Below, one piece after another: positions 52,601 through 60,333 of a stretch of DNA of 64,000 nucleotides (its first letter is position 1; every line of letters begins with the position of its first letter). The DNA comes from UKL13-3 sp964392775. Lineage in GTDB: Bacteria > Bacteroidota > Bacteroidia > UKL13-3. A model generated the notes under the pieces. That model worked only from the letters and a program-made list of their open reading frames with translations, had not been told where the DNA came from and ran no database searches. The position numbers and the translations under genes are program-made. The DNA lies in assembly GCA_964392775.1 (NCBI GenBank), contig CAYMRD010000001.1:124001-188000 (forward strand), given 5' to 3'.

Positions 52601-55134
52601 TGACGAATCTGGCCGGAATTACCATTCCTGCCACCGGAGGCTTTGAGATTACGGCCTGGACATATTTACCTAATTTTGTTGTCGATAAAGATCATTCAAA
52701 TGATAGTTTAGTAGTAGCTTATTGCCAACCGTTAAGTGGTACTTATACTATCAATCCAGCCGGAACAGGAGCCACTAACTTCCTTTCATTTAATGATGCT
52801 GTTAATACATTAAAATGTGGAGGAGTTAGTGATGCGGTAACTATTAATGTTGCAACGGGTGTTTATAACGAACAATTTGAGATTCCGTATATTCCGGGAG
52901 CAAGTGGACAGAACACAATTACATTTAAATCATCTACCGGAAATAAAGCTGATGTCCAGCTTAATTATGCTTCAACAAACGATTCAAATAACTTCATTGT
53001 AAAATTTGTTGGAGCAACAAACATTATCTTCTCTGATATTAGCTTCAATAATTCGGGTGCTGCTCATTCCAGAGTATTTGCATTTAGTGTTGTTTCCGCA
53101 AAATCAAATGAGCACATTACCATCAGAAACTGTGAATTATCCGGTGTTGTTCCAACTGTAAACTCCAGTAATACGGCATTGATTTTTGCCCCTGATAACA
53201 ATGCATATTTAACAATCACAAATAATGTGTTTAATAATGGAGGTATATCTGTATTAGTTTCAGGAAATCCTGTAGTTGGCCAATACTCCGACTATGTGGT
53301 TATTGATTCCAACATAATGAACAATTTTGCCTATGCGGGTATATCAGCAGGACTCAGACGGGATGTTTCCATCAAACACAACACCCTCATCAGTAACAGT
53401 TCATCAATAACCAATGCTATTAGCTCGGCAAGTACAGCAGGAAGTGTTGCAATTGTTGGTAATAAAGTAAACATTCCGCAGGGAACCGGAATTTTGGTAT
53501 ACCAAAATGCATACTACAATGAGCTAGGCAGAGCGTTGGTAGCCAGTAATGCAGTATTGGTTCATAACACAGGTAATGTTGGTCAAACAGGCATCAAGAT
53601 ACAGGGTGGTTCAAAAGTTGATGTATACAGCAATACAATAAAAATCAATTCTATATCTACGAGTTCCGCAGGATTGCACATTGAAGGAGACATTACGTAT
53701 TCAAATCTTGCCAATACGATATCTTATGACGTTAAGATTTTGAATAACATTATTCAAACAGAAAATGGGTATCCGCTGAATGTTGCTGAATTGTGGTTCG
53801 ACCCAGCAAATGCTGTTTCTCAAAATGCCATTTCTTTAATTAACAACAATATCTACTACAACACTAATGGAGTAAATGTTGCACGGGTAATTACAACAAA
53901 TTATGCCAAATCGAACTTTAACGCCTTTAAGAATGCAGTTAATGTTGGATCGGATAATACATCTAAATACCTGCCGGTTGTTTTCGAAAGCAATACTTCT
54001 GTAAAGCCTCTTGAAAGTGACATTACTGCATGGTATGTAAATGGAAGAGCATTGCATTTAGGCGAGGTTAATTCGGATGCAGCAGGAGCTGCAAGAAGCA
54101 CAGTGCCGTATACGGGAGTACCTGATATGGGAGCGTTTGAAATTACGCCTTCTGTTCTTCCTCCTTTAGCCTCGGCAACTCCTGCATTACCGGCACCCGG
54201 AGTTACTCAGTCATTTATGTTTTTAGGGGATACTGTGGCTAAAATACATTGGGATGCTCTTGCTCCTGTTCCGGGTTCGGTTGAAGTGCGTCAGTTTGTT
54301 GGTGAAGCACCACCTCAAATTAGTGCTCCTGACCATCACATGTTCGCTTACGTTTCATTGGAAATGCCAACAAGCTCATCTTCCAGCTATAGTTACAATG
54401 CTGATTTTAACTACAAAGCAGCCTGGTTAGGTACAATAGCTTTCGAGTCATTGCTTCGCATGTCAATCAGGGATTCCTTCCTGAATTGGAGCGTTGCCAC
54501 ATCAACTATAGATAGTGTTGGCAAACGAATCTCCGGTTTTAATCTGTACAGCAATAACCTGATTATTACCGGTGCCGATGTAAACAATCCGCTTCCTGTA
54601 CAATTGTTATCATTTACCGCACAGTTAAAAAACAAAGGAGTGAATGTAGATTGGACAAGTGCATCCGAAATCAATGCTTCACATTTCGCTGTAGAACGTT
54701 CAGTTGATGGAGTCCGGTTTGTAACTGTTCAAAATGTGAAAGCCAGAAATAAGCCGGGCAGTTACCTGTATTATGATGACTTAATGGGACTGGATAAAAT
54801 CAATACCGTTTATTACAGACTAAAATCTATTGATTGGGACGGTGCATTCAGTTACAGCCATGTTGTATCAGTAAATCTGACAAGCACAGGAGACGCCACT
54901 GTATTAGTAGCTCCTAATCCTGTAGATGATTTTATTAATCTGCACTTTACAGATGATGCAACATCAGCAGTTGAGGTTTCTCTGTTTGATATGCAAGGCC
55001 AGTTATTGGATAAGCAAAACTTTGAGCCTGGACAAAAAGTAATCATTCCATCCTCAGGACTTGCTCATGGCCTTTACCTGCTTAAAGTAAGATTCAACAA
55101 CAAAGAGGAATCAATCAGAATTCTCAAAAAATAA
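46654..55134 (+). CDS. Giant T9SS surface protein with GEVED and four beta-helix modules
   Basis: A 2826-residue protein. The signal (about 1-41) is followed by a GEVED domain (about 42-190; VWIDYNCNQVFEASERVL, YAEVEDYTV), a CARDB-like domain (197-305), module 1 (311-775), an Fn3 domain (780-868), module 2 (876-1346), CARDB (1352-1460), module 3 (1463-1911), CARDB (1912-2025) and module 4 (2029-2500). Then come an unclassified region (2503-2646), a linker domain (VQLLSFTAQLKNKGVNVDWT) and the T9SS type A sorting domain (2750-2826; VLVAPNPVDDFINLHF). Modules start with GTYTIGFGGDFSSLTDAV-like strands and have beta-helix repeats. It is probably a long surface adhesin. A terminator follows. Confidence 0.88.
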   Translation: MARLNFTNCYHRVTNCLFSFQKRLFLLLMIGVFISPFVTHAQYCTPTTFTPYGQCAGGSILNVTFNTINNSAGCVSGGVPADYYKNFTATVTPTYITPGNTYFLSVTHSVSWAGGAAVWIDYNCNQVFEASERVLFSSSTSVGGILSGNITVPGTAQSGTSRMRIMAGEGAIPSDPCDPNNYAEVEDYTVMISEKPYNNAGVTGKQHSTVFCAGPSVNEDIRVRVANLGANQITSLQINWEVDGVSQSPISFTSLDTLNGSNPSDTLLLLGPVSFPTSAAKTIKAWTSLPNGVADTTNNDDTLVFTVRPLMNGTYTIGFGGDFSSLTDAVTQLQNGICGAVTLNYTGTNNTYEEQVLIPAIPGASAANPVIINGNNNTLTFNTSVSASRYVIRLQGAKHITLNNLVIKPTGTTYGWGIHLTGNADSNTVHGCTILIESVTSITAANSVGIVINNSNTTAITAGGPNTGNVISNNYIKGAATGGMYYGIVIAPSSASATATYTKVVNNTIEDFYAYGIYATQINNALIKGNIIRNVTKTANNATVWGIALITGARLSAISENQISNPFGAQTTSTGVFYGIQSTSTAANTPAGSENLFANNIIYNSIGNGTFTGVSLEPAPNSLVYHNTINFDNTSSAPITITRGVYQSGTAAGIQLRNNVISITRGGTGLKHLLYFNTAANSILSNNNGLFISSSATNHVGYSSAANRTLLADWNTSTNQDTASVFVDPVFAYAASGNLEPQSSALNDIGSNATSSVPNDIRQSVRSATPDPGAFEYTPSGCLTPSGIAVSTVTSAGAQISWTEPSPAPDAGYEYYVDTTATPPTVSGTTHPTASVNATGLDPSTKYYVFVRSVCGVPSAWAGPVSFTTLCAPLAAGTYSLGGPGADFSSFTQLANRLNCGSGIAGPVVVNVTPGLPPFNEQFVLGPILNSDLVNTVTINGNGNTIQTNATSAQRSIIRLEGVNFVTIDSLTIKTTNATYGWGVHFYQNASNNVIKNCIIDISTVTSTAAANSGGIIFSNSLTAATTAGANGVLNTIENNLIIGNPTGAGMYYGIVLAPATAAATYSGNQVIGNIIRDFYSTGIHCLQTNGSTIKGNIIENTTKPSLASSVYGISMNTAYRSDVIADNEIRNLTGGSPASSATVYGISLSNTTTSANITPVGNEMNVFNNVIHNIKGSGNIYGIYASNATNIRYYHNTIIIDDSNNGSGFSRGFHHTGSLSGGGLIFKNNIVSVNRNTTGTNHSIYLNTNTQPYTLNNNAYWVGGSNAFVGYLSGSDFGSLNSWKNTTGFDAGSRFCYADFVDLNNNNLTPDAGLINNIGDNLLGFAPVDKNGTARTGNPDPGAFEFTPTQNVDAGVLEIILPKAVPVGATTPAVTIFNAGTQDLISATIEWEVNGILQTSVPLAGTIPSGGISSPIPLTSFSFASGTVYAISAWTSAPNATVDGKPHNDTASIGNIVTAIPAGNYTINSAMPNSATNYSSFASFIQEAETVGISGAIELTVIDTFVQGPIVFGNEIPGTSSVHTITVKSSDTSTTTISSNTANTITLNNVDHVVFRNLIIENTNASSSSVIWLTNSADSNTITNCTILSPIITASTSTYGILASASVTSKTAGNNAKGTLIDSCIVKGANEGVVFMGVLYPALPEEVIDPRINSYNQVAHSTITNSYTTAIHAQTQSRFIADKNEIVSLGNGVNTFTTGINLRENIFLGSFINANTITGALGGSGIAAIWDESVNSIVSNNMIQMGAAANDVLAIRWIGTSASIVYNSVNVTTTNANGCALSISPTEGNRYSVYNNILKNDNPGQIVNYTLGTGVVLDIDNNVYYGTGNLPYRFNNTNYSTLPDLRVAMGISNDLNTLTIDPVFVSDSNLRTFNPILNNKGTPFALVTTDIDGNVRNASTPDVGVNEFNLPPFEDAGIIAITIPSLPVIPGVGSDVNVVIKNFGVGPLTSAEVSYSFNSISQTISYTGNLAEGETDTIRFTLTNLAGITIPATGGFEITAWTYLPNFVVDKDHSNDSLVVAYCQPLSGTYTINPAGTGATNFLSFNDAVNTLKCGGVSDAVTINVATGVYNEQFEIPYIPGASGQNTITFKSSTGNKADVQLNYASTNDSNNFIVKFVGATNIIFSDISFNNSGAAHSRVFAFSVVSAKSNEHITIRNCELSGVVPTVNSSNTALIFAPDNNAYLTITNNVFNNGGISVLVSGNPVVGQYSDYVVIDSNIMNNFAYAGISAGLRRDVSIKHNTLISNSSSITNAISSASTAGSVAIVGNKVNIPQGTGILVYQNAYYNELGRALVASNAVLVHNTGNVGQTGIKIQGGSKVDVYSNTIKINSISTSSAGLHIEGDITYSNLANTISYDVKILNNIIQTENGYPLNVAELWFDPANAVSQNAISLINNNIYYNTNGVNVARVITTNYAKSNFNAFKNAVNVGSDNTSKYLPVVFESNTSVKPLESDITAWYVNGRALHLGEVNSDAAGAARSTVPYTGVPDMGAFEITPSVLPPLASATPALPAPGVTQSFMFLGDTVAKIHWDALAPVPGSVEVRQFVGEAPPQISAPDHHMFAYVSLEMPTSSSSSYSYNADFNYKAAWLGTIAFESLLRMSIRDSFLNWSVATSTIDSVGKRISGFNLYSNNLIITGADVNNPLPVQLLSFTAQLKNKGVNVDWTSASEINASHFAVERSVDGVRFVTVQNVKARNKPGSYLYYDDLMGLDKINTVYYRLKSIDWDGAFSYSHVVSVNLTSTGDATVLVAPNPVDDFINLHFTDDATSAVEVSLFDMQGQLLDKQNFEPGQKVIIPSSGLAHGLYLLKVRFNNKEESIRILKK

Positions 55135-55151
55135 CAGGGTAAATCAATTAC

Positions 55152-55188
55152 AAAAGAGGCTGTTTCAATTATTGAAACAGCCTCTTTT
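55152..55188 (+). terminator. Terminator after the 2826-aa gene
   Basis: AAAAGAGGCTGTTTCAAT pairs with ATTGAAACAGCCTCTTTT around a one-base loop; the T-tract ends it. Strong and nearly bidirectional. Confidence 0.92.
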
Positions 55189-55387
55189 CGTTTTACAGTT
55201 TCTCAGCAAAACCTGCAGCAATATTACTCCGGTCGATATGTTCATAACCCGAACCGAACCTCACAATGATGATGTTTTTTGGATCTCGCTAAAACCAACC
55301 GGAAATTGTGTACTGTCAAAGTGTGTTCGGGGTTTTTACCTTAGTGTTTTGCAGCTGTGAAGGTGGCAGCATATTGTTAGACCGGCA

Positions 55388-55538
55388 TAAGTTTAAATGA
55401 CTATCCGATTACAGTCAACAATATTTTAACTGCGGAGTTCACAGCGAAAGAGCGCAGCGTTTTGCAGCGGTTAAGTATAAAACAGATTTAACATTAAGAT
55501 TTACTTGCCTAAAAGCGGATAGTCAGTTAAGTTTAAAT
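55388..55538. mobile_element. MITE-like element with target-site-like direct repeats
   Basis: Terminal inverted repeats GACTATCCG (55399-55407) and CGGATAGTC (55516-55524) enclose about 110 bp without a gene. Identical 11-bp direct repeats TAAGTTTAAAT flank it at 55388-55398 and 55528-55538, like a target-site duplication. The ends resemble the larger elements at 57433 and 59609. Confidence 0.65.
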
Positions 55539-55559
55539 AACAAGAGCGCATGTTGCGTT

Positions 55560-57344
55560 TTAGTTTACCTGCTCTAATGCTGTTCTTTCAATCGTAATAT
55601 CATTCAGCATGCATTCATACTGGTTCAGTAACCCGTGCCATTGTTCGAGATGCTTCAGTTCCCTGTAATACTGAATACCGCTTAACAGGTTTTGCTTAAA
55701 CGTAGTATAATATTTTACCTGCTTGGCGGTTAAGGGCTCCGTTAATTTTTGCAGGTCGTTTTTCAGGTAGTCAACATACATTTTAAGTTCGTTTACAAAC
55801 ATATTCGGACGTTCAACTGCGTTCAGCAAATTGGTTCTTCCGTAAATATGGTCAACCATCTGAGCAAGTGTAAATACGCCCGAGAAGTAAGCCAGATTAG
55901 GTCCCGGACAAATGCTTACAGCGCTCATGTTGAGCTTTTGCTTCGGGTTGTTCAACTGATAGCCGACAGCTGAGAGGCCTTCGCACAGACAATCCTTTTC
56001 GGTTATTTCAGCAAGTTTTTGTTCGTAAACAGGAGCCGGAAGATGCTGTGAGTTCAATTCATTTATTTTTAAATGCTGGTATTTACGCGATGCCGTACAC
56101 AATGTTTTTGTTGTGAACTCTGTATTAAAGCTAAGGTGCTTGCGCAGGCAGGGACTGCCGGGTTTCCCATTCGCAATGCGTGTAATCCGTTGTTTTTCGG
56201 CAGAGCTTTTCCTGAAATTATTAAACGGTACACCCAGAGGGGATGCTCCGCTTAAATAGTAATCATCGGGTGTGGCGCAGGCTAAATCGTTTAATGTCGC
56301 AGAATCTACATTGGTAGCTTCGGGAACCAATAAAAACGGGCTTCCCCAGCCGGTAGCATCCATCCTGTAATGCCTGCGCAAAAATGAATCTTCATCACCT
56401 GTGCCAATTCCTCCCTGCACCGTAATCCGAATGGTTTCGTTTTCGGCCAGCAGAGGTTGTTGCCTGGCGAGCAAAGCGGCATTGGTCATTTCTTTCAGCT
56501 CCTCAACAAGCATTTCGCGTTTCTCTTTAAACTCTTCCAGCACGGGACCCAGTAAAAATCCTTCTGTTGCAAAGGCATGCCCACCGCAATTCAGCCCCGA
56601 TTCAATTCTGAACTCCGAAACCCATATTCCTTTTTTTGCCAGAAATTTTCCCTGAATGGAAGCCGAGCGAAAATCACTCACCTTTATAATCACACGCTTG
56701 TTTATGTGTTGATGCTCATCGGGAAAAAAATCAGGAAAGGTTTCGAGATAAGCGTACAATCTCGGATTTAGTCCTGCCGAAAATACAATTGATGATTGCA
56801 GGGAACTGTTTGCATATCCGCGCAAAGCAGCCAGCGCATCCGAGAATAATTCGGGATTCATATCTTCGGTACCGGCATGGTAGTTATTGCCATCAATCTT
56901 GGTCATAATGTTTACGTCAATGCTGCCCGGTACAATTTGTTCCCGCAACTGTTGCTGAAGGCTTACCCGTTCGTTTCCTGTTGTCAGCAGCATGGCGAAG
57001 TACATTTTTTTCAATGTGCTGCCATCAGGTAATAAGGTGAAGTACCTGTTGATTTCACTACCCGCGCTGAACGATTCCTGTTTCAGGATATCAATTTGTT
57101 TGCCGACCAGCTCTTTTACCAGATTAAGATATCCGGTAATCCGTTTGGCGCGGTAGTCAAAGGTTGTTTTAAAAATGGGGTGGAAAGCAATATTGTTTTT
57201 GACCGAATGAAATTGTCTCATCTGTTCTACAAGCTCATCCTGTACTACCGACATTACTGAAGAAATGCCAAACCGGGCAACTTTAACGGGAGTATCAATG
57301 GAGTAAGCTAACCCCAGAACAGGTATGTGAAAAGTATGTTGCAT
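55560..57344 (-). CDS. Nitronate-monooxygenase-like TIM-barrel protein, unknown substrate
   Basis: A 594-residue protein. The N-terminal half has VLGLAYSIDTPVKVARFGIS and the middle KVSDFRSASIQGKFLAKKGI followed by SGLNCGGHAFATEGFLLGPV, resembling the FMN-binding GGH motif of nitronate monooxygenase/2-nitropropane dioxygenase proteins. An ITVQGGIGTGDEDSFLRRHY segment is also consistent with a flavin-phosphate loop. The C-terminal third has several Cys (SPCLRKHL, KDCLCEGLSAVG) that might bind a metal or Fe-S cluster. Its closeness to an FNR-like regulator and norCB suggests anaerobic or NO-related metabolism. The exact family is not known to me; NMO-like is the best guess. Confidence 0.6.
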   Translation of the reverse strand: MQHTFHIPVLGLAYSIDTPVKVARFGISSVMSVVQDELVEQMRQFHSVKNNIAFHPIFKTTFDYRAKRITGYLNLVKELVGKQIDILKQESFSAGSEINRYFTLLPDGSTLKKMYFAMLLTTGNERVSLQQQLREQIVPGSIDVNIMTKIDGNNYHAGTEDMNPELFSDALAALRGYANSSLQSSIVFSAGLNPRLYAYLETFPDFFPDEHQHINKRVIIKVSDFRSASIQGKFLAKKGIWVSEFRIESGLNCGGHAFATEGFLLGPVLEEFKEKREMLVEELKEMTNAALLARQQPLLAENETIRITVQGGIGTGDEDSFLRRHYRMDATGWGSPFLLVPEATNVDSATLNDLACATPDDYYLSGASPLGVPFNNFRKSSAEKQRITRIANGKPGSPCLRKHLSFNTEFTTKTLCTASRKYQHLKINELNSQHLPAPVYEQKLAEITEKDCLCEGLSAVGYQLNNPKQKLNMSAVSICPGPNLAYFSGVFTLAQMVDHIYGRTNLLNAVERPNMFVNELKMYVDYLKNDLQKLTEPLTAKQVKYYTTFKQNLLSGIQYYRELKHLEQWHGLLNQYECMLNDITIERTALEQVN

Positions 57345-57725
57345 ATATATATAGTGAAATTCGCGTGAATAATCAGGTGCAAATGACGTGTTCTTTCATG
57401 CTCTAAAAGTTGACGGCCATCAATTTTTTAAATGACTATCGGGATATTGTCAATTAAACTTCTTCCATCCTCCGCACCCCCTAACCCTAAAGGAAGTTCC
57501 GCGCACAAGTCTTTTAGAAAGTGTGCGGCTGGTCCCCGCTAGGGGAAGGGGTGCGCGAGGGCAAGTTGACAATATCCCGATAGTCAGTATTTTTTATCAG
57601 AAACCGGTGAATACAGCCCAATATTTAATGAGTTAAATCAGTTAAGCGGATAGTTGATGCTTGCAGGTTTATTGCTAATCTTTGTATGTGAAAAACAGCA
57701 ACCGGTGAAACGTGTACCCTTAACA
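57345..57725. repeat. Gap with MITE-like element copy 2
   Basis: It contains the 154-bp element 57433-57586 with 21-bp perfect inverted ends, between divergent genes. No gene is seen. Confidence 0.75.
57433..57586. mobile_element. MITE-like element, perfect 21-bp terminal inverted repeats
   Basis: The left end TGACTATCGGGATATTGTCAA (57433-57453; first 20 bases given as TGACTATCGGGATATTGTCA) and its exact reverse complement at 57566-57586 frame a G/C-rich middle with CCTAAAGGAAGTTCC and TTTTAGAAAGTGTGCGG. Related middle sequence is found at 32520-32677 and 59609-59748. No transposase is encoded. Confidence 0.85.
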
Positions 57726-58412
57726 ATGAATTGTATGAATTGCCAGCACAGGGCAACATCTTTTTTTTGCAACCTGAGGCCGGGTGAGCTGGAAACCATG
57801 AATGCGTTTAAGCAAACATATCATGCCCGGAAGAGGCAGGTATTGTTTAACGAAAATGATTCGGTGAAGGGATTGTATTGTGTACATTCAGGTAAGGTGA
57901 AGCTTTATAAAACAACCAATGCCGGTAATGTTCAGATTTTGCGTATTGCCAAAGATGCCGATTTGATTGGCTACCGCGGGTTGCTGGGCAATGGTAAATA
58001 TATTGCTTCGGCAGAGGTGATGGAAGACAGTGTAATTTGCTTTATTCCCAAAGAAAAGATATTCCAGTTTATTGCAGGCAATGTTCCGTTCGCGCTCGAT
58101 ATCATGTCGCGCATTGCTGCCGATATCAGTGAGGTGGAAAGCAAAGCCAGTACGTATCTCTATAAATCGGGTAAAGAACGGTTAGCCGAAACGTTGTTAT
58201 TGCTGGAGCAGTCGTTCGGCACCAATACGGAAGGATTTATCAATATCAGTTTAACCCGCGAAGAGATTGGCGGTATTACCGGAATGGCAATGGAAACCAT
58301 CATCCGTATTTTACGGGTATGGGAAGATGAAGGGCTGGTGAGGCTTCATAAAAAATACATCAGGATACTGAACCGCGAAGCCTTAACCGATATTGCGGCC
58401 ATCGAAGAATAG
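57726..58412 (+). CDS. Crp/Fnr regulator with FNR-like cysteines
   Basis: About 228 residues from the ATG at 57726 (MNCMNCQHRATSFFC), chosen because a longer start gives a poorly matching N terminus. C3, C6 and C15, plus a later Cys in GLYCVHSGKV, form an FNR-like pattern able to bind a 4Fe-4S cluster that senses O2 or NO. The cNMP-like domain covers residues about 25-140, and a HTH follows near 168-200 (ISLTREEIGGITGMAMETII). It probably controls neighbouring genes in low oxygen. It lies between the NMO-like gene (divergent) and a glycosyltransferase operon. The ligand is inferred. Confidence 0.87.
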   Translation: MNCMNCQHRATSFFCNLRPGELETMNAFKQTYHARKRQVLFNENDSVKGLYCVHSGKVKLYKTTNAGNVQILRIAKDADLIGYRGLLGNGKYIASAEVMEDSVICFIPKEKIFQFIAGNVPFALDIMSRIAADISEVESKASTYLYKSGKERLAETLLLLEQSFGTNTEGFINISLTREEIGGITGMAMETIIRILRVWEDEGLVRLHKKYIRILNREALTDIAAIEE

Positions 58413-58495
58413 TTGATATGCATCACTTATATTTTTGACGGGTATCAATAAATGAATAACCGGGTATTCCGTATTTCGGATTAAAATTATCCGGT

Positions 58496-59611
58496 ATGAA
58501 TGCTCCCCTCGTAGATGTTGTTATTCTCAATTATAATGGACGTGAGTATCTGGACGAATGCCTAACATCAGTGCTTGGAAGCTCATATTCCAATAAACGG
58601 ATATACCTGCTCGACAATGCATCTACGGCTGATGATGTAGCGTATGTTAAGTTACATTACCCGGTAGTCCGTATTATTCAAAATACTTCCAACAACGGTT
58701 ATTGTGCCGCGTATAATTTAGCCTTTGCACAGTGCGGGGGAAAGTATATCGTGTGCTTAAACAACGATGTAACGGTTGCTGCCGGCTGGATTGAGCACAT
58801 GGTTGAATTAGCCGAATCGGACAGCAGCATTGCCGCGATCCAGCCCAAAATTGTTTCATATTTTGATGAACATAAATTTGAATATGCAGGAGCCTCGGGA
58901 GGGATGATGGATCAGTATGGATTCCCGTTTTTGCGTGGAAGATTATTTGATACAATGGAAGATGATTGCGGACAGTACGATGATGTGCGGGATATTTTCT
59001 GGACAAGTGGTGCTGCGATGTTTCTGAGAAAAGATGCCCTGCGGCATAGTGGTGTGCTGGATGAAACCATTGTACACCACATGGATGAAATTGATTTGTG
59101 CTGGCGGTTACGACTGGCCGGGTACAATCTTAAAGTACAGCCGGCATCAGTTATCAGGCATATAGGAGGTGCAACCATTCCTCCGCACAGCTACAAAAAG
59201 GTGTACTGGAACCACCGTAACTCATTATACATCATGCTCAAAAATTATGGGATATACAATATGTGTACAAAGGTTCCGGTGCATGTATTGCTCGATTATG
59301 TTGCGTTTGCACATGCCCTGCTGAAAGGAAACCTGGCAACGGTAAGAGGTGTTTTAGCGGCACATGTCTGGATCATTCTTAATCTTATATTAATAGCCCG
59401 GAAACGGGCAGAAGTACAGCAGCGCAGGATATTGCCCGATTCCGCCATCATGCATGCCGTGTACCGGGGATCGGTGGTATGGGAATATTTTGTGTTAAAG
59501 CATAAAACATTTCAATCGCTCACTCATCATGCTTTAGATGAAAGGCCCATGATTTGCCAATCATCACCCCGGCTCAATGTAAATATACTATCAGACCTTG
59601 AAAAAATATGA
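58496..59611 (+). CDS. Glycosyltransferase family 2 (rhamnosyltransferase-like)
   Basis: A 371-residue GT-A enzyme. The nucleotide-sugar site includes VDVVILNYNGREYLDECLTS, YLLDNASTAD, NNGYCAAYNLAF and the metal-binding region VCLNNDVTVAAGW. Then come GGMMDQYGFPF and HHMDEIDLCWRLRLAGYNLK, typical of GT2 rhamnosyl- or similar transferases. A short hydrophobic stretch near residues 275-305 may tether it to the membrane. The next genes make dTDP-rhamnose-like sugars, so it probably adds such a sugar to a surface glycan. A MITE-like element lies between it and the RmlC gene. Confidence 0.88.
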   Translation: MNAPLVDVVILNYNGREYLDECLTSVLGSSYSNKRIYLLDNASTADDVAYVKLHYPVVRIIQNTSNNGYCAAYNLAFAQCGGKYIVCLNNDVTVAAGWIEHMVELAESDSSIAAIQPKIVSYFDEHKFEYAGASGGMMDQYGFPFLRGRLFDTMEDDCGQYDDVRDIFWTSGAAMFLRKDALRHSGVLDETIVHHMDEIDLCWRLRLAGYNLKVQPASVIRHIGGATIPPHSYKKVYWNHRNSLYIMLKNYGIYNMCTKVPVHVLLDYVAFAHALLKGNLATVRGVLAAHVWIILNLILIARKRAEVQQRRILPDSAIMHAVYRGSVVWEYFVLKHKTFQSLTHHALDERPMICQSSPRLNVNILSDLEKI

Positions 59612-59748
59612 CTATCCGGATATTGTTAACTAAGCTTCTGCTATTCTCCGCACTCCCAATCCTAAAGCGGGTTTCGCGCACGAGTTTTGTAGACGGTGTG
59701 CGGCTGGTCCAGGGGGGCAGGGCAGGTTAACATTTACCCGGCAGGTAA
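59609..59748. repeat. MITE-like element copy 3
   Basis: TGACTATCCGGATATTGTTA opens it and GTTAACATTTACCCGGCAGG nears its end, a degenerate inverted repeat. Its middle shares CCTAAAGCGG, TTTTGTAGACGGTGTGCGG and CGGCTGGTCC with the element at 57433. No gene is seen in this 150-bp gap. Confidence 0.7.
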
Positions 59749-59762
59749 AAAATAATATACAG

Positions 59763-60329
59763 ATGAAAATAAAATTGTTAGAAGAAAAGCTCAATGGGTT
59801 GAAAGTATTGCAGCCTGAAATTTTTGAAGATGAACGCGGATTTTTTGCGGAAGTGTATCGTAAGGATCAGATGGCTGAACATGGTATTACGGATGAATTT
59901 GTGCAGGATAATCATTCGCGTTCGGTTTATGGCGTGATAAGGGGATTGCATTTTCAATGGGAGCCTCCTATGGCTAAGCTGATGCGTGTAACATTTGGTG
60001 AAGCATTTCTGGTTGCCGTTGATATTCGTAAAAATTCTCCCACACTCGGGCAATGGCATGGTGAGTGGGTATCGGCTCAGAATAAAAAAATGGTATGGGC
60101 GCCTGCCGGTTTTGCACGGGGTTTCTGTGTAGGCAGTGATTTTGCCGAAATACAATATAAGTGTACAGGGTTATACAACAGCAAAGCCGAATCGGGTATT
60201 TTGTGGAACGACCCTGCCATTGGTATTGAGTGGCCTGCAATTGCCAATCCGGTAATTTCAGAGAAAGATAAACAGGCAAAAACACTGGCTGAGTGGCTGC
60301 AAACTGCTGAGTCGGATTTAATCAGGTAA
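59763..60329 (+). CDS. rmlC: dTDP-4-dehydrorhamnose 3,5-epimerase
   Basis: A 188-residue cupin enzyme (RfbC/RmlC). The motifs are LKVLQPEIFEDERGFFAEVY, QDNHSRSVYGVIRGLHFQW, the active-site H in that segment, VDIRKNSPTLGQWHGEWVS, VWAPAGFARGFCVGSDF, YKCTGLYNSKAESGILWNDP and IEWP. It epimerises dTDP-6-deoxy-xylo-hexos-4-ulose at C3 and C5 in dTDP-L-rhamnose synthesis. The next gene follows after four bases, so it is part of an operon. RmlA and RmlB are not in the window. Confidence 0.93.
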   Translation: MKIKLLEEKLNGLKVLQPEIFEDERGFFAEVYRKDQMAEHGITDEFVQDNHSRSVYGVIRGLHFQWEPPMAKLMRVTFGEAFLVAVDIRKNSPTLGQWHGEWVSAQNKKMVWAPAGFARGFCVGSDFAEIQYKCTGLYNSKAESGILWNDPAIGIEWPAIANPVISEKDKQAKTLAEWLQTAESDLIR

Positions 60330-60333
60330 TAAT

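Larger units (their letters stand above)
55135..55559. other. Gene-free gap with terminator and MITE-like element
   Basis: It contains the terminator at 55152-55188 and a 129-bp element at 55399-55527 flanked by 11-bp direct repeats. No gene is seen. Confidence 0.65.
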
